From Arthrobacter sp. Hiyo4 (GTDB lineage Bacteria; Actinomycetota; Actinomycetes; Actinomycetales; Micrococcaceae): a DNA stretch of 64,000 nt. Each line of letters opens with the position of its first letter. Position 1 is the stretch's first letter. Of the stretch, positions 17,759-27,195 are shown in pieces. A program made the position numbers and the translations under genes. The notes below the pieces were generated by a model. The model had not been told where the DNA came from and searched no databases. It saw only the letters and a list, made by a program, of their open reading frames with translations. The stretch is from positions 3,715,249-3,779,248 of the forward strand of contig AP014718.1 in NCBI GenBank assembly GCA_002370555.1, given 5' to 3'.

Positions 17759-18967
17759 TTATGCCTTTCCTGTGCTGTTGCCTGCGGAGGCGGTCACGTT
17801 TTCGAGCACCACGGCGAGGCCCTGGCCCACACCGATGCAGATCGCCGCAACGCCCCAGCGCTCACCGGAGGCCTGCAGGCTCCGGCCAGGGTGCCCAGGA
17901 TCCGGGTGCCGGACGCGCCCAGGGGGTGGCCCATCGCGATGGCGCCGCCGTGCCGGTTTACAATTTCGTGGTCGATGCCCCAGGCGTTGATGCAGGCCAG
18001 GGACTGCGCGGCGAACGCTTCGTTAAGCTCGACGGCGCCCACCTGGTCCCAGCCGATCCCGCCTTCGCGAGGGCCTTGTTCGCGGCCTCCACCGGGGCGT
18101 ACCCGAAGTACTGGGGTCGTTGCCGTGCGCGCCGCGGCCGGCGATCCGGCCAAAGGGTCCAGCCCCAGCAGCCCGGCGGCAGCCTCGCTCCCACCCAGGC
18201 CGCGGAGGCGCCGTCGGACAACGGCGAAGCATTGCCCGCGGTGACCGTGCCGTTTTCGGTGCGGAACACGGTCTTCAGCCGGCGAGCTTCTCCGCCGAAG
18301 AGCCGGCGCGGATGCCTTCGTCCCGGACCAGGTCCGTGCCGGGAACCGGGGCAACCAGGTTGTCGTAGAAACCCTCGTCCCAGGCGGCGGCGGAGAGGTT
18401 GTGCGAGTTCGCGGCGAACTCGTCTTGGGCCTCGCGGGTCACGCTGTACTTCTCGCGGAGCCGCTCGGTGGCCTCGCCCAGGGAGATGGTCCACTCCTTG
18501 GGCATGGCCTTGTTCACCAGCCGCCACCCAAGGGTGGTCGACGCCAAGGTCATGTCCCCGGCCGGGTATGGCTTCTCCGTCTTCGGCAGGACCCAGGGGG
18601 CCCGGGACATCGACTCGGCCCCGCCAACCAGCATGAGGTCGGCGTCGCCGGCGTTAATCTGGCGCGAGGCGATGATCGCCGCATCCAGCGACGAACCGCA
18701 GAGCCGGTTCACCGTGGTGCCGGGGATGGACACCGGCAGGCCCGCGAGCAGGGTTCCCATCCGGGCGATGTTCCGGTTTTCCTCGCCGGCGCCGTTGGCG
18801 TTGCCGAAGACAACCTCGTCGATCCGCTCCGGATCCAGCCCGGGGGCGCGCTTCACGGATTCCTTGATCACGTGCGCGGCAAGGTCGTCCGGGCGGACCG
18901 CCGCAAGACCCGAGCCGAACTTACCGAAAGGCGTGCGAACGGCGTCGTACACAAAAGCCTGATTCAT
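17759..18967 (-). CDS. pcaF: Beta-ketoadipyl-CoA thiolase (six frameshifts)
   Basis: Last enzyme of the beta-ketoadipate pathway, which cleaves 3-oxoadipyl-CoA to succinyl-CoA and acetyl-CoA. Adding six single G/C bases between about 17885 and 18295 gives a 404-residue thiolase. Visible motifs are [36 protein letters not shown] (nucleophilic cysteine), [47 protein letters not shown], and [20 protein letters not shown] (catalytic histidine). The first 230 codons are clean. This is the densest cluster of errors in the window. Confidence 0.92.
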
Positions 18968-19007
18968 AACTTTTCCTTTGATTCCGTCTGAGAGGCCCAA
19001 CTGGGTC

Positions 19008-19049
19008 GCAGTTAACGTCGTCATTCGCGCGAATGACGACGTTAACTGC
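19008..19049. repeat. Perfect 42-bp palindrome between pcaC and pcaF (element copy 2)
   Basis: Fully self-complementary from 19008 to 19049, with half GCAGTTAACGTCGTCATTCG. It shares the core TTAACGTCGTCA with the element at 8052-8085. It separates pcaC from pcaF within the same-strand catabolic run, so it could partly terminate or process the transcript, or be a dispersed repeat. Confidence 0.85.
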
Positions 19050-19054
19050 CAGTG

Positions 19055-19122
19055 AGTTGGGTGGGGTGGGGCGTTGGGTGGGGCGTTGGGTGGGTGGGGT
19101 GCTAGTTGGGTGGGGTGGGGCG
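19055..19122. repeat. G-rich low-complexity tract
   Basis: About 68 bases of repeated GTTGGGTGGGG units on the plus strand, holding many runs of three and four G. The tract could form G-quadruplexes. It covers the 3' end of pcaC and adjoins the 42-bp palindrome. Homopolymer errors are likely here, which affects the reading of the pcaC stop codon. Confidence 0.7.
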
Positions 19123-19550
19123 TCCATTTCATGGAAGACCTGCTGGGCTGTCTTGAAGGCCGTGTTGGCGGAGGGAACGCCGCAGTAGATGGCGGTCTGA
19201 AGCAGGATTTCCTTGATTTCGTCCCTGCTCAGGCCGTTGGTGATGGCCGCTCGGATGTGCATGGCCAGCTCTTCCCAGTGCCCGTGCGCCACCATCGCGG
19301 TGATGGTCACGGCCGAGCGCATCTGCCGTGAGATGCCGGGCCGGGTCCAGATGCCACCCCACGCGATCCGCGTAATCATGTCCTGGAAATCCTCGGTGAA
19401 CACGTCCTTGTTGGCGTTGGCCCGGTCCACGTGCGCGGCTCCCAGCACCTCGCGGCGGACCACCATGCCGCCGTCGTAAATCTCCTGGCTGGTGGCGTCC
19501 GGCTGGACCACACCGTTCCGGTCTGCGTTTGGAAGGTCTGCGCCGCTCAC
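19102..19550 (-). CDS. pcaC: 4-carboxymuconolactone decarboxylase (probable frameshift near stop)
   Basis: Decarboxylates 4-carboxymuconolactone to 3-oxoadipate enol-lactone. The 149-residue core has the AhpD-like fold, with VFTEDFQDMITRIAWGGIWT and MVAHGHWEELAMHIRAAI. As written the frame runs on through the G-rich tract and palindrome to 18921, adding about 65 meaningless residues over the pcaF start. Restoring one base in the CCCCACC run brings in a TAG at 19104-19102 and a normal length. It starts with GTG overlapping the pcaD stop (GTGA). pcaC and pcaD are separate here rather than fused as pcaL. Confidence 0.88.
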
Positions 19551-20377
19551 TTGGCTGCTCCCCGGGATTCGGTCCAGGAGATGAGGTTCCGGAGCAGGTC
19601 GGCCACGTGGCCGGGAGCCTCGAACGGGGCCAGGTGGGCCACACCGCCCAGCGTCACGGCGTTGGCGGTTCCCCCGCCGGCGGTGATGCCCGCCGCCACT
19701 TCCTCCGCGAACGACGGCGGCACAACAGTGTCCGCCGCACCCGCCACCGCCTGCGTCGGCACGGTGATGCTACCGAGGTCCCCGCGGGCATCAAAGGATG
19801 CCAGGGCCTCGCAGCAGAAGGCGTAGCTGAAGCGGTCGGCGTCGCGGAGGGTGTGCAGGAGGCGGCTGCTCCGCGCAGGTTCACGGTCCATAAAGCCCGG
19901 CGCGAACCAGCGCTGCGCGGAGCCCTGGATCATGACCGGGGTGCCCTGGCTGCGGACGGTTTCGGCCCGTTCCAGCCAACCTTCCGGCGTGCCGAGCTTG
20001 GCGCCGCTGCACTGGACCGAGAGGCTCTTGAGGCGTTCGCCGTGTTTGATCCCCAATTGCAGGCCGGTGGCGCCGCCGAGGGAAACCCCGGCGTAGTGGA
20101 AGACTTCGCCCGGGGCGATCGAGTCCACCAGGTCCACCACCGCATCCGCGAGGTCGGCCACGTCAAAGCTTTCGGTGGCTGCGGGTGAGACACCGTGGCC
20201 GGGCAGGTCCCAGGCCACCACGTCGTAGTCGTTGCTGAGCAGGGTGGCCACGTCGGACCATAAGACGGAGGACGTACCCAGTGATGGTCCAACCACCAGC
20301 AGGGGACGATCCCCGAGGGCCCGTTGGGGCGACAGCAGAACTGCCTTCAGGGTCGGTTTAGCCACGGTTGGCTCCAT
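19547..20377 (-). CDS. pcaD: 3-oxoadipate enol-lactonase
   Basis: Alpha/beta hydrolase of 276 residues that opens 3-oxoadipate enol-lactone to 3-oxoadipate. VVGPSLGTSSVLWSDVA forms the oxyanion region and AWDLPGHGVSP follows. The nucleophile elbow is GVSLGG (serine near residue 99). The acid (VAGAADTVVPPSFAEE) and a late histidine (GVAHLAPFEAPG) complete the triad. The ATG at 20377 overlaps the 3' end of pcaB by 20 bases. The frame remains open upstream only because it runs into shifted pcaB sequence. Confidence 0.93.
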   Translation of the reverse strand: MEPTVAKPTLKAVLLSPQRALGDRPLLVVGPSLGTSSVLWSDVATLLSNDYDVVAWDLPGHGVSPAATESFDVADLADAVVDLVDSIAPGEVFHYAGVSLGGATGLQLGIKHGERLKSLSVQCSGAKLGTPEGWLERAETVRSQGTPVMIQGSAQRWFAPGFMDREPARSSRLLHTLRDADRFSYAFCCEALASFDARGDLGSITVPTQAVAGAADTVVPPSFAEEVAAGITAGGGTANAVTLGGVAHLAPFEAPGHVADLLRNLISWTESRGAAK

Positions 20378-21832
20378 TCTGGATAGGTTTGGAGAAGTCG
20401 GGGTATGCGGCCAGGATGCGGCGCGATATTTCGGCTGCCTGGCCCAGGTAGCCGGCCGGGTCCAGGAGTTCGTCGAGCCGCAGATCGGTGAGCACGCCCG
20501 GCGGAATAGCCTCGCGGAGCAGCCGGCGGTAAGAGGCGCCCTGCTCGGCGCCTGGCGCCTGGAGCGCCCGGTCCACCACCGCCTGGAGCTGCTCCTTGCC
20601 GCTGCGGCCATCCTTTTCGGCCAGCAGCGGCGCGACGGCGGCGCCCACCCCTTCGGCCAGGAGCAACGGTCCGGCAAGGTCCAGGTTGCGGCGCATGGCA
20701 TCGGGGAAAACCTGCATGCCTTCGGCAAGCTCCCGGAGGTGCCCGGCCGCCCGAGTGCCAGGCGGAGCAGCTGGCGCAGGGCCGGCCATTCCGTGTGCCA
20801 GGCGGCGTCGGGGCGTTCGTCGTTGAAGTTGGCGGCGGCCAGGTGCAGCTGTGCCACCAGCTGGGGTGCCTGGAGGGCGGCGCTGCGGATGAGGACCGAC
20901 AACACCGGGTTCTGCTTCTGCGGCATGGCCGAGGAGACGCCGCGGCCGGCGGCGCGGGGTTCGCCAAGCTCGGCCACCTCGGGCCGGCTCAGGAACAGGA
21001 CGTCGGTGGCGACCTTGCCGGCGGCGTCCAGCGCCGAGGCCAGGGCATGTCCGAGGGACGTGACGGCCAGGCGGTTGGTGTGCCAGGGCGCGGGGCCGCG
21101 GCCAGGCCCAGTTGCCGGGCCAGGGAGTTGGCCAGGTCAAAAGGGCTGGTGGCCGAACCTGCGGTCAGCACGGTTCCGGCGGCCAGGGTGCCGGCCGCGC
21201 CGCCAAACTGCACCGGGAACAGCACGTTGCCCAGCTGCCGGCCTGCAGCGGCCAGCCCGTGGAACCACTGCGCTGCCCGCAGCCCAAACGTAAAGGGCAG
21301 GGAATGCTGGGTCAGGCTCCTGCCCACGCCCAGCGTGTCCGCATGCTTCTCCGCCAAGCTGGCGAGCGCCGCCGTCGTGCATTTCAGATCCGCCAGCACC
21401 GCCTCAACGGTGTTGCGCGCGAGCAGCATGAGGGCCGTGTCCAGAACATCCTGGCTGGTCAGCGTGGTGTGGACCGCTGTCAAGGCACCCACACGGCCGG
21501 CATCCAGCGCCGAAACGCGTTTGCGCAGGTCGGTCAGCAGCGGGATGACGGGGTTGCCGCCGCCCTGGGCCGGAGCGCAATGTCTGCCGCGTCGTAGCGT
21601 CCCGCCTCGGCGGCGGAGGCCACGACGGCGGCGGAACCGGCAGGCGCCAGGCCGCCTTCTCCAGCACGGTGGCCCAGCTGGACTCGACGGCGAGGATCGC
21701 CGCCAGCACGGCGCGGTCACCGGTCAGCGCCGTTACCAGGGGCGACGCCGAGACAGGACTGAGCAGGCCGACGTCTCCATCGGGTGCGCTTCCGAAGTGG
21801 CCGGGACCGTCAATGCCGGCAGCGTAGGTCAC
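20358..21832 (-). CDS. pcaB: 3-carboxy-cis,cis-muconate cycloisomerase (four frameshifts)
   Basis: Lactonises 3-carboxy-cis,cis-muconate to 4-carboxymuconolactone; a member of the fumarase/aspartase superfamily. Four restored bases (near 21665, 21575, 21090 and 20755) give 492 residues. Landmarks are LLSPVSASPLVTALTGD at the start, TLTSQDVLDTALML, the superfamily signature GVSSAMPQKQNPVLS, and a C-terminal helix region ending FSKPIQNGANRG. The start is a GTG at 21832 overlapping the pcaG stop. A long open frame covering parts of pcaB and pcaD is an artefact of the shifts. Confidence 0.9.
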
Positions 21833-22405
21833 TGGAAGTCCAGGAAGACTGTTTCGGCCTCGCCCTGCAGGCGGATGTCCCACGTGAGTCCGCCGTCGGG
21901 ATCGCGCCGGGCAATGAGGGTACGACGGCGGTCCGGGTCCAGGGAGCTGAGCAGCGGGTCCGTGGCGAGGGCTTCCCCGTTCTCCGGCAGGTACACGCGG
22001 GTGAACAGGCGGTTCATCAGGCCGCGGGCAAACACGGCCACGGAAATAAACGGCGCGGCCGCTGGTTTTCCGGGGACCTGTTCGGTGGGCCGGGTTCACG
22101 GTGGTGAAGGTATACACGCCGGAGTGGCCCACGGACGCGCGGCCCCAGCCGGTGAAGGTATACCCGTCGCGGACCAAGGAGCCGGTCTGCTGCACGATCC
22201 TGCCGTCGGCGTCGGGCTGCCAGATCTCCAGGATGGCGTCCGGGATGGTTTCCCCGGCGCCGTCGTACACGGTGCCCTGGAGGCGGATGGAGCCGGGCGA
22301 TCCGGGCGCCAGGAGTTCGTTGTCCTTCGCGTACGGGAGGGCGTAGCCGTAGAACGGGCCGACGGTCTGGCCGGGGGTGGGAACCAGCTGGGTGGTTATG
22401 TTCAC
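21829..22405 (-). CDS. pcaG: Protocatechuate 3,4-dioxygenase alpha subunit (two frameshifts)
   Basis: Non-iron-binding partner of PcaH in the intradiol dioxygenase that opens the protocatechuate ring. Corrected length is 192 residues. Visible motifs are TPGQTVGPFYGYALPYA at the start, LEIWQPDADGRI, GRASVGHSGVYTFTTVNP and the end segment WDIRLQGEAETVFLDFQ. Two bases are missing close together near 22085. The GTG at 22405 has GAGGAA upstream inside the pcaH stop region. The stop overlaps the pcaB GTG. Confidence 0.92.
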
Positions 22406-22406
22406 G

Positions 22407-23185
22407 TTATTCCTCGTCTCCTGCTGCGCCGAGCGCCTCGTTTTCGGTCCAGGTCCGCTTGGATCCGGTGAGGACGATGTCCCAGTTGTAGCCCAGTGCC
22501 CACTCGGGTTCAGTGAGATTGTGGTCGTAGTTGGCCACGAGCCGGTCGCGGGCGTCCTGGTCCACGATGGACTGGTAGATGGGGTCCAGCGGGAAGAGCT
22601 GGTCGCCGGGGAAGTACATCTGCGTGACGATCCGCTGGGTGAACTCGGTGCCGAACATGGAGAAGTGGATGTGGGCCGGACGCCAGGCGTTGACGTGGTT
22701 CTTCCAGGGGTAGGCGCCGGGCTTGATGGTGGTGAACTTGTACGAGCCGTCGGGGCCGGTGATGCACCGGCCCACCCCGGTGAAGTTGGGGTCCAGCGGC
22801 GCCGGGTGCTGGTCACGCTTGTGGATGTAGCGGCCGGAGGCGTTGGCCTGCCAGATTTCCACGAGCTGCCCGGCCACGGGCGGCCGTCGCCGTCCAGTAC
22901 CTTGCCGGCCACGATGATCCGCTCGCCCTGGGGTTCGCCGTTGTGCTGGATGGTCAGGTCCGCTTCCAGCGCGTGCACGTCCTGGTGGCCGAACGCCGGC
23001 GAATACAGCTCGATGGTTTCCGGGTCCGCGTGGTGCAGGCTTTTGGTGGGTGCCGCAGGATGCTGCTGCGGTAAGGGCGTAGTCCAGCCGGGGCTGGGTT
23101 TCGGCGGGGCGCCGTCCTTGAGCGCCCGCGCGTAGGCGTCGCCCAGGGCGTTAATCTCTGCACTGAGATCCTGCTGTGTCTCCAC
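22407..23185 (-). CDS. pcaH: Protocatechuate 3,4-dioxygenase beta subunit (four frameshifts)
   Basis: Iron(III)-binding catalytic subunit that cleaves protocatechuate to 3-carboxy-cis,cis-muconate. Corrected length is 260 residues. Iron ligands are visible in GAYPWKN (tyrosine) and WRPAHIHFS (two histidines), with the first tyrosine in GSYKFTTIKP. Three dropped bases near 23040-23090 cancel out, leaving the frame open but garbling about 20 residues that should read LDYAPYRSSILRHPTKSL-like. A fourth lies near 22880. The GTG at 23185 has GGAGG six bases upstream. Confidence 0.93.
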
Positions 23186-23252
23186 TGCGGCCTCCTTTTC
23201 TCTGTGTTGCTGCGGGTTGGTGGTGCTGGGTGGCGTGTTGGTGGTGCCTGAC

Positions 23253-25131
23253 TTACCGGTGCTGCAGGTGGTCGTACTGGACTGCGTGGCGCACGGGGGC
23301 GTTGGGGGCGCCGTAGCCGTCGTAGCCGCCGCGGCGTTCCACCATTTCAAAGAACACACTGCCCACGGTGGCCGTGTAGAAGTGGAGGAATTCGCCGTCC
23401 GCGTCCCGGTCGTACAGCAGGTTCAGGTCCCGTAGCGTGGCCAGGAAATCCGGTGCGAGCCCGAAGCGTGCGGCCAGATCCTCGTAGTAGTTCGCCGGAA
23501 TCTCCAGGAACGCCAGCCCGCGGGCCGTGCAGTCCCGGGCGGTGGCCACCAGGTCATCCACCGCGAACGCGATGTGTTCCTGGTAGGTCCTGCGCTGCTG
23601 GTTCAGCGGCGCCAGGTTCAGCACCAGCCGCACCGCGCGGTCCCCGGTTGCCATGACCTGCGAGCGGACCAGGCCGGTGGGGCTGGGCACCTCCGCGAAC
23701 GGCTGGGGCTCCAACGCCAGGGCGCTCGTGTAGAAGAGGACGGCCTCGTCGAAATGCTGCCACGGCTGGGCCAGGTTCACGTGGTCGATCACCGCGGTGG
23801 GGCCTGCAGCGGGCTTTTCCAGCCCCTCACCGAACTCGCGGGTCCAGGCCGCGGTGCCGTCCGGGCTGCCCTGGCACAGGAAGATCTCGGTGGAGTCCGG
23901 GGCGGCGAAGCCCTGGAACACCTCCTCGTTGGCCTGGCTCTTGCGCGGGACCGCGGGGCCTTCAACTGCTGGGCGCGGGCAGCGGCAATCACCGGGAGTC
24001 GACGTCGAACCCCAAAGCGGCGATGGCCGGTGCGGCATCCTCCACCGGCGTGCCAGCTTCAACGTGGGCGGCCTCGTTGATGATTACCCGGGCGTGGCCC
24101 ATGCTCCAGAGCTGCACGTCCTTGGTGCGGTGCCGGCCGTTGAACTCGAACCCCAGCTGGCCCAGGACGGTTTCCAGTCCTTTGGTGTCCGCGGCCCTGA
24201 CTTCGGCGAAGTTGTAGCCCGCCGGTTCGGCCACCTGCGGGAGCGTGGCCAGTTCCATCGGATAACGACGGCGGCCGCGGGCTTGGGTGCGGCCGGCGCC
24301 GTCGGACGCAGCATCCAGCCACTTGGCGCCCTGTTCCTCCAGCCAGATGAGCGAGCGCATCGCGTCGATGGCGGTCCGTTCCACGTCCGACTGGCGGAAA
24401 ACGTCGTTGAAGATCTCCAGCGACACCGGGCCGCTGTACCCCGCCCGGACCACGTGGCCCATGAACTTGGCAAGCTCGAACTGGCCCTCGCCCGGGAACA
24501 CGCGGTAGTGCCGGCTCCAGGAAAGGACATCCATGGAGAGCTTGGGGGCGTCCGCCACCTGGACGAAGAAGATCTTGTCCGGGTTGAAGGCCTCGATGGG
24601 GGCTGTGTCCCAGTTGCGGGACAGGATGTGGAAGGAGTCCAGGCAGGTGCCCAGGTTGGCGTGGTCCACGGCTTCCACCAGCTTGTGGGCGTGCTCGTAG
24701 TCGCTGACGTACTTGCCCCAGGCCAGGGCCTCGTAGGCAACCTTGACGCCGTGGTCCCCCGCCAGCGCTGCCAGTTGGCCGAGCTGTTCCACCCGGAGGT
24801 CGTCACTGTCGATGCTGGCGGTGGCCACATTCGAGCACACCAGGATGGTGTCCATGCCCAGCCGCGCCATGAGTTTGAATTTGGCTTCGGCCCGCCGGAG
24901 GTTGGCGGCCAGGAGGTCTCCGGACACGCTGTCGAAGTCGCGGAACGGCTGGTAAAGATCCAGCGTGAGGCCAAGGTCGGCCGCCATCTTGCGGACGTCC
25001 TCGGGCGTCAGCGGCGACGTGACCAGGTCCTGTTCAAAGATTTCGATACCGTCAAAGCCGGCGATGGCGCAGGCCTGCATCTTTTCCTTCAGGGTGCCGG
25101 AGAGGCAGACCGTGGCGATTCCGGTGCGCAT
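23253..25131 (-). CDS. quiC: 3-dehydroshikimate dehydratase, fused two-domain type (two frameshifts)
   Basis: Converts 3-dehydroshikimate to protocatechuate. Restored length is 626 residues, the size of QuiC1 and corynebacterial QsuB. Residues 1-290 are a xylose-isomerase-like TIM barrel (FDGIEIFEQDLV, YEALAWGKYV, LDSFHILSRN, VSLEIFNDVFR). The second half is an HPPD-like vicinal-oxygen-chelate domain (AVIDHVNLAQPWQHFDEAV, YQEHIAFAVDD, FFEMVERRGGYDGYG). Two bases are missing near 23965-24000 at the domain junction, so two separate genes appear in raw translation. The start overlaps the aroE stop (TGATG). Confidence 0.9.
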
Positions 25132-26012
25132 CAAGCAGCCACCTCTTCCTTGGCCACGAGCTCCAGGAAGTGGCTGCGCATGCGGTCCGCGTCGGCTTCC
25201 AGCCCGGTGAAGATCCGGAAGGAATCCGCGGCCTGGCCCACGGCCATGCGGCCGCCGTCCAGGACCTCGCAGCCTTTGGCGCGGGCGCCGCGGACCAGTT
25301 CGGTATCGATCGGGCGGTAGACGATGTCCGCCACCCAGTGCCGGGTCTCCAGCAGGTCCAGGTCCAGCGGGACACCCGGGTGGGCGGCCATGCCTACGGG
25401 CGTGCAGTGCACCAGACCGTCGGCCAGCGGCATCAGCTGCGGCAGCTCCGCCGTCGTACGCGCTGCGACGGTGCTGCCCGGGAAGAAGCCGGCAAGCTCT
25501 GCGGCGCGTGCCGCGCAGCGGGCGGGCTCCACGTCCACCAGGTCCAACGCCTTCACGCCGGCGGTGAGCAGTGCATAGGCGACGGCGGAACCGGCACCTC
25601 CCGCGCCAAGCTGGACAACGCGCTCCAGCCGCGCGCCCGGGAGGCCGGAGGCGAGGGCGGCGGCGAAGCCGGAGAAGTCGGTGTTGTGGCCGATGAACCG
25701 GCCGTCCTCGATGACCACGGTGTTGACGGCGCCGAGCCTGCGGGCATCCGGCGAGACCTCGTCCAGGTGCGCCAGCACAAGCTGCTTGCACGGATGGGTG
25801 ATATTCAGGCCGTTGAAGCCCAGGCTGCGGGCACTCCTGAGCAGTTCCCCCACGGCGTCGCCGGAGAGTCCTAGCTCCAGCAGGTCGATGGGGCGGTAGA
25901 GGTAGCGCAGGCCCTGCACATCGCCTTCGCGTTCGTGCATGGGGGGAGTGAGTGACGGCATGACGCCGTCGCCGACCAGTCCCACAAGGTAGGACTCAGT
26001 TCGATTGCTCAT
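25131..26012 (-). CDS. aroE: Shikimate/quinate dehydrogenase (copy 2), first gene of the quiC-pca run
   Basis: A 293-residue shikimate dehydrogenase-fold enzyme with GDGVMPSLTPPMHE, NITHPCKQLVLAHLDEVSP, GHNTDFSGFAAALA, the loop LGAGGAGSAVAYALL and PVGMAAHPGVPLDLDL. The T-H-P-C-K form of the substrate loop, in place of T-x-P-H-K, is typical of catabolic quinate/shikimate dehydrogenases such as QsuD. AAAGGAGC precedes the ATG at 26012. It is coupled to quiC by a TGATG overlap, which fits a quinate to protocatechuate role. Confidence 0.85.
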   Translation of the reverse strand: MSNRTESYLVGLVGDGVMPSLTPPMHEREGDVQGLRYLYRPIDLLELGLSGDAVGELLRSARSLGFNGLNITHPCKQLVLAHLDEVSPDARRLGAVNTVVIEDGRFIGHNTDFSGFAAALASGLPGARLERVVQLGAGGAGSAVAYALLTAGVKALDLVDVEPARCAARAAELAGFFPGSTVAARTTAELPQLMPLADGLVHCTPVGMAAHPGVPLDLDLLETRHWVADIVYRPIDTELVRGARAKGCEVLDGGRMAVGQAADSFRIFTGLEADADRMRSHFLELVAKEEVAA

Positions 26013-26102
26013 CCGGGCAGCTCCTTTGATACGGCACCCGGCGGCGGTGGCGCTCGGGGCGTCCGCGCCGGGTCGGGTGATAGGGATTACAGTACAACAC
26101 TT

Positions 26103-26137
26103 GTTCACTTCCCGCACGCTTGTTCTTCATGCGAACA
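26103..26137. promoter_or_regulatory. Candidate IclR operators upstream of aroE-quiC-pca
   Basis: Two motifs lie 90-125 bases before the aroE start: GTTCACTTCCCGCAC (26103-26117), with half-sites like the PcaR operator, and the inverted repeat TGTTC-N7-GAACA (26121-26137). An A/T-rich stretch follows toward the IclR gene. They are placed to control the large catabolic operon, most likely by one of the three IclR proteins. Confidence 0.4.
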
Positions 26138-26149
26138 TTTAGAGAATAT

Positions 26150-26964
26150 TTACCGTTGCGGCAAGCGCGCAGCCAGCTCCGCCGCGGCGTCCTGCAGCAG
26201 GGCACATGGGCCAGTAGGGCTTCCATGCTGAGCCGGAACACTGGAACAGCGGTGGCCAGTGAGGCGAAGGCGTGGCCCTGCGAATTGAGCAGCGGCACGG
26301 CCACGGCGCGCATGCCGTTCTCGTTCTCCTCATCCATCACGGCATATCCCTGCCGGCGCACCTTATCGATCTCCGCACGGAAGGCGCCACGGTCCGTGAT
26401 GGTGTGCTCGGTGAGGGGTTCCAGCTCGAGCTCGTCAAGCAGCGCTTCACGCTCCACGTCCTCAGCAAAAGCCACCAGCGCCTTGCCTACGGCTGTTGCA
26501 TGCAGGGCGCCCAGGTGCCCGGGATCGCTGGTGACGCGGAACGTCTGCGGGCCGTCCACCTTGTTGACTGTGAGGTGGTGGTGGCCGTCGCGGACACTGA
26601 GGATGGTGGCCTCCCCCGTCCGCTCGGTCACCCGGCGCAGGACCGGCAGGGCCGTTCCGGCGAAGCCGTGGTGGTTGGAGACGCGCTGGCCGAGCTGGAA
26701 GATCCGCAGGCCCAGGTGGTAGCGGCGGCCGTCCGGCTCATAGTCCACAAACCCGTCCCGTGTCAGGGATCCCAGCAGGCGGTAGGTGGTGCTGAAGGGG
26801 AGGTTGGCGCGCCGCGAGATCTCCGCGGCACTGGCACCGCGCGGCTCGTCGCCCAGGAGGACCAGCAGGCCCAGGGCCTTGCCCACCATGTCCGTACGGT
26901 CGCCCTTGGGCGTCTTTGGCTCAGCGGCGACGTCATCGGGCGCTGTGGTTTGATTCACACTCAT
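26150..26964 (-). CDS. IclR family transcriptional regulator (copy 3, one frameshift)
   Basis: A 271-residue regulator after restoring one C near 26205. The winged helix (GASAAEISRRANLPFSTTYR, residues about 45-64) and effector domain (HLGALHATAVGKALVAF; MDEENENGMRAVAVPLLNS) are clear. It is more distant from the other two IclR proteins, resembling the KdgR-like branch. It is divergent from the second MHS importer and upstream of aroE-quiC-pca, so it may control either. The uncorrected frame runs on to 25996 without family similarity. Confidence 0.87.
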
Positions 26965-27195
26965 ACGTCGATGTTGCCACATCGTGGGAACTATTTCTAG
27001 ATGGTGATTATTTTCTTGACAAGTGACAGCGCTCACAGCCATCATTGCTGTATCGCACAAGTAGCTCTCACCATGTGGCTACTAGTTCGGGTCTTTCAAC
27101 GGACTCCAGCCGCACCGCATCAGGCCTTCACGCAGGCAGTGCGGCTGCGACCTCCAGATTCATCCGCGACAATGTCGTCACATCTAAGGAACTCC

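Noticed and set aside
18275..19132. A thiolase fragment with a 55-residue N-terminal extension
   Set aside because: The extension is a translation of the G-rich tract and palindrome; PcaF starts at 18967.
21404..23359. A 651-codon open frame spanning parts of pcaH, pcaG and pcaB as a possible fusion protein
   Set aside because: It runs through three genes only because single-base deletions link their frames; each part matches a separate enzyme with its own start and ribosome site.
23989..25791. A 600-codon open frame starting inside aroE and running into quiC
   Set aside because: The first 220 codons are an off-frame reading of aroE; the QuiC protein begins at 25131.
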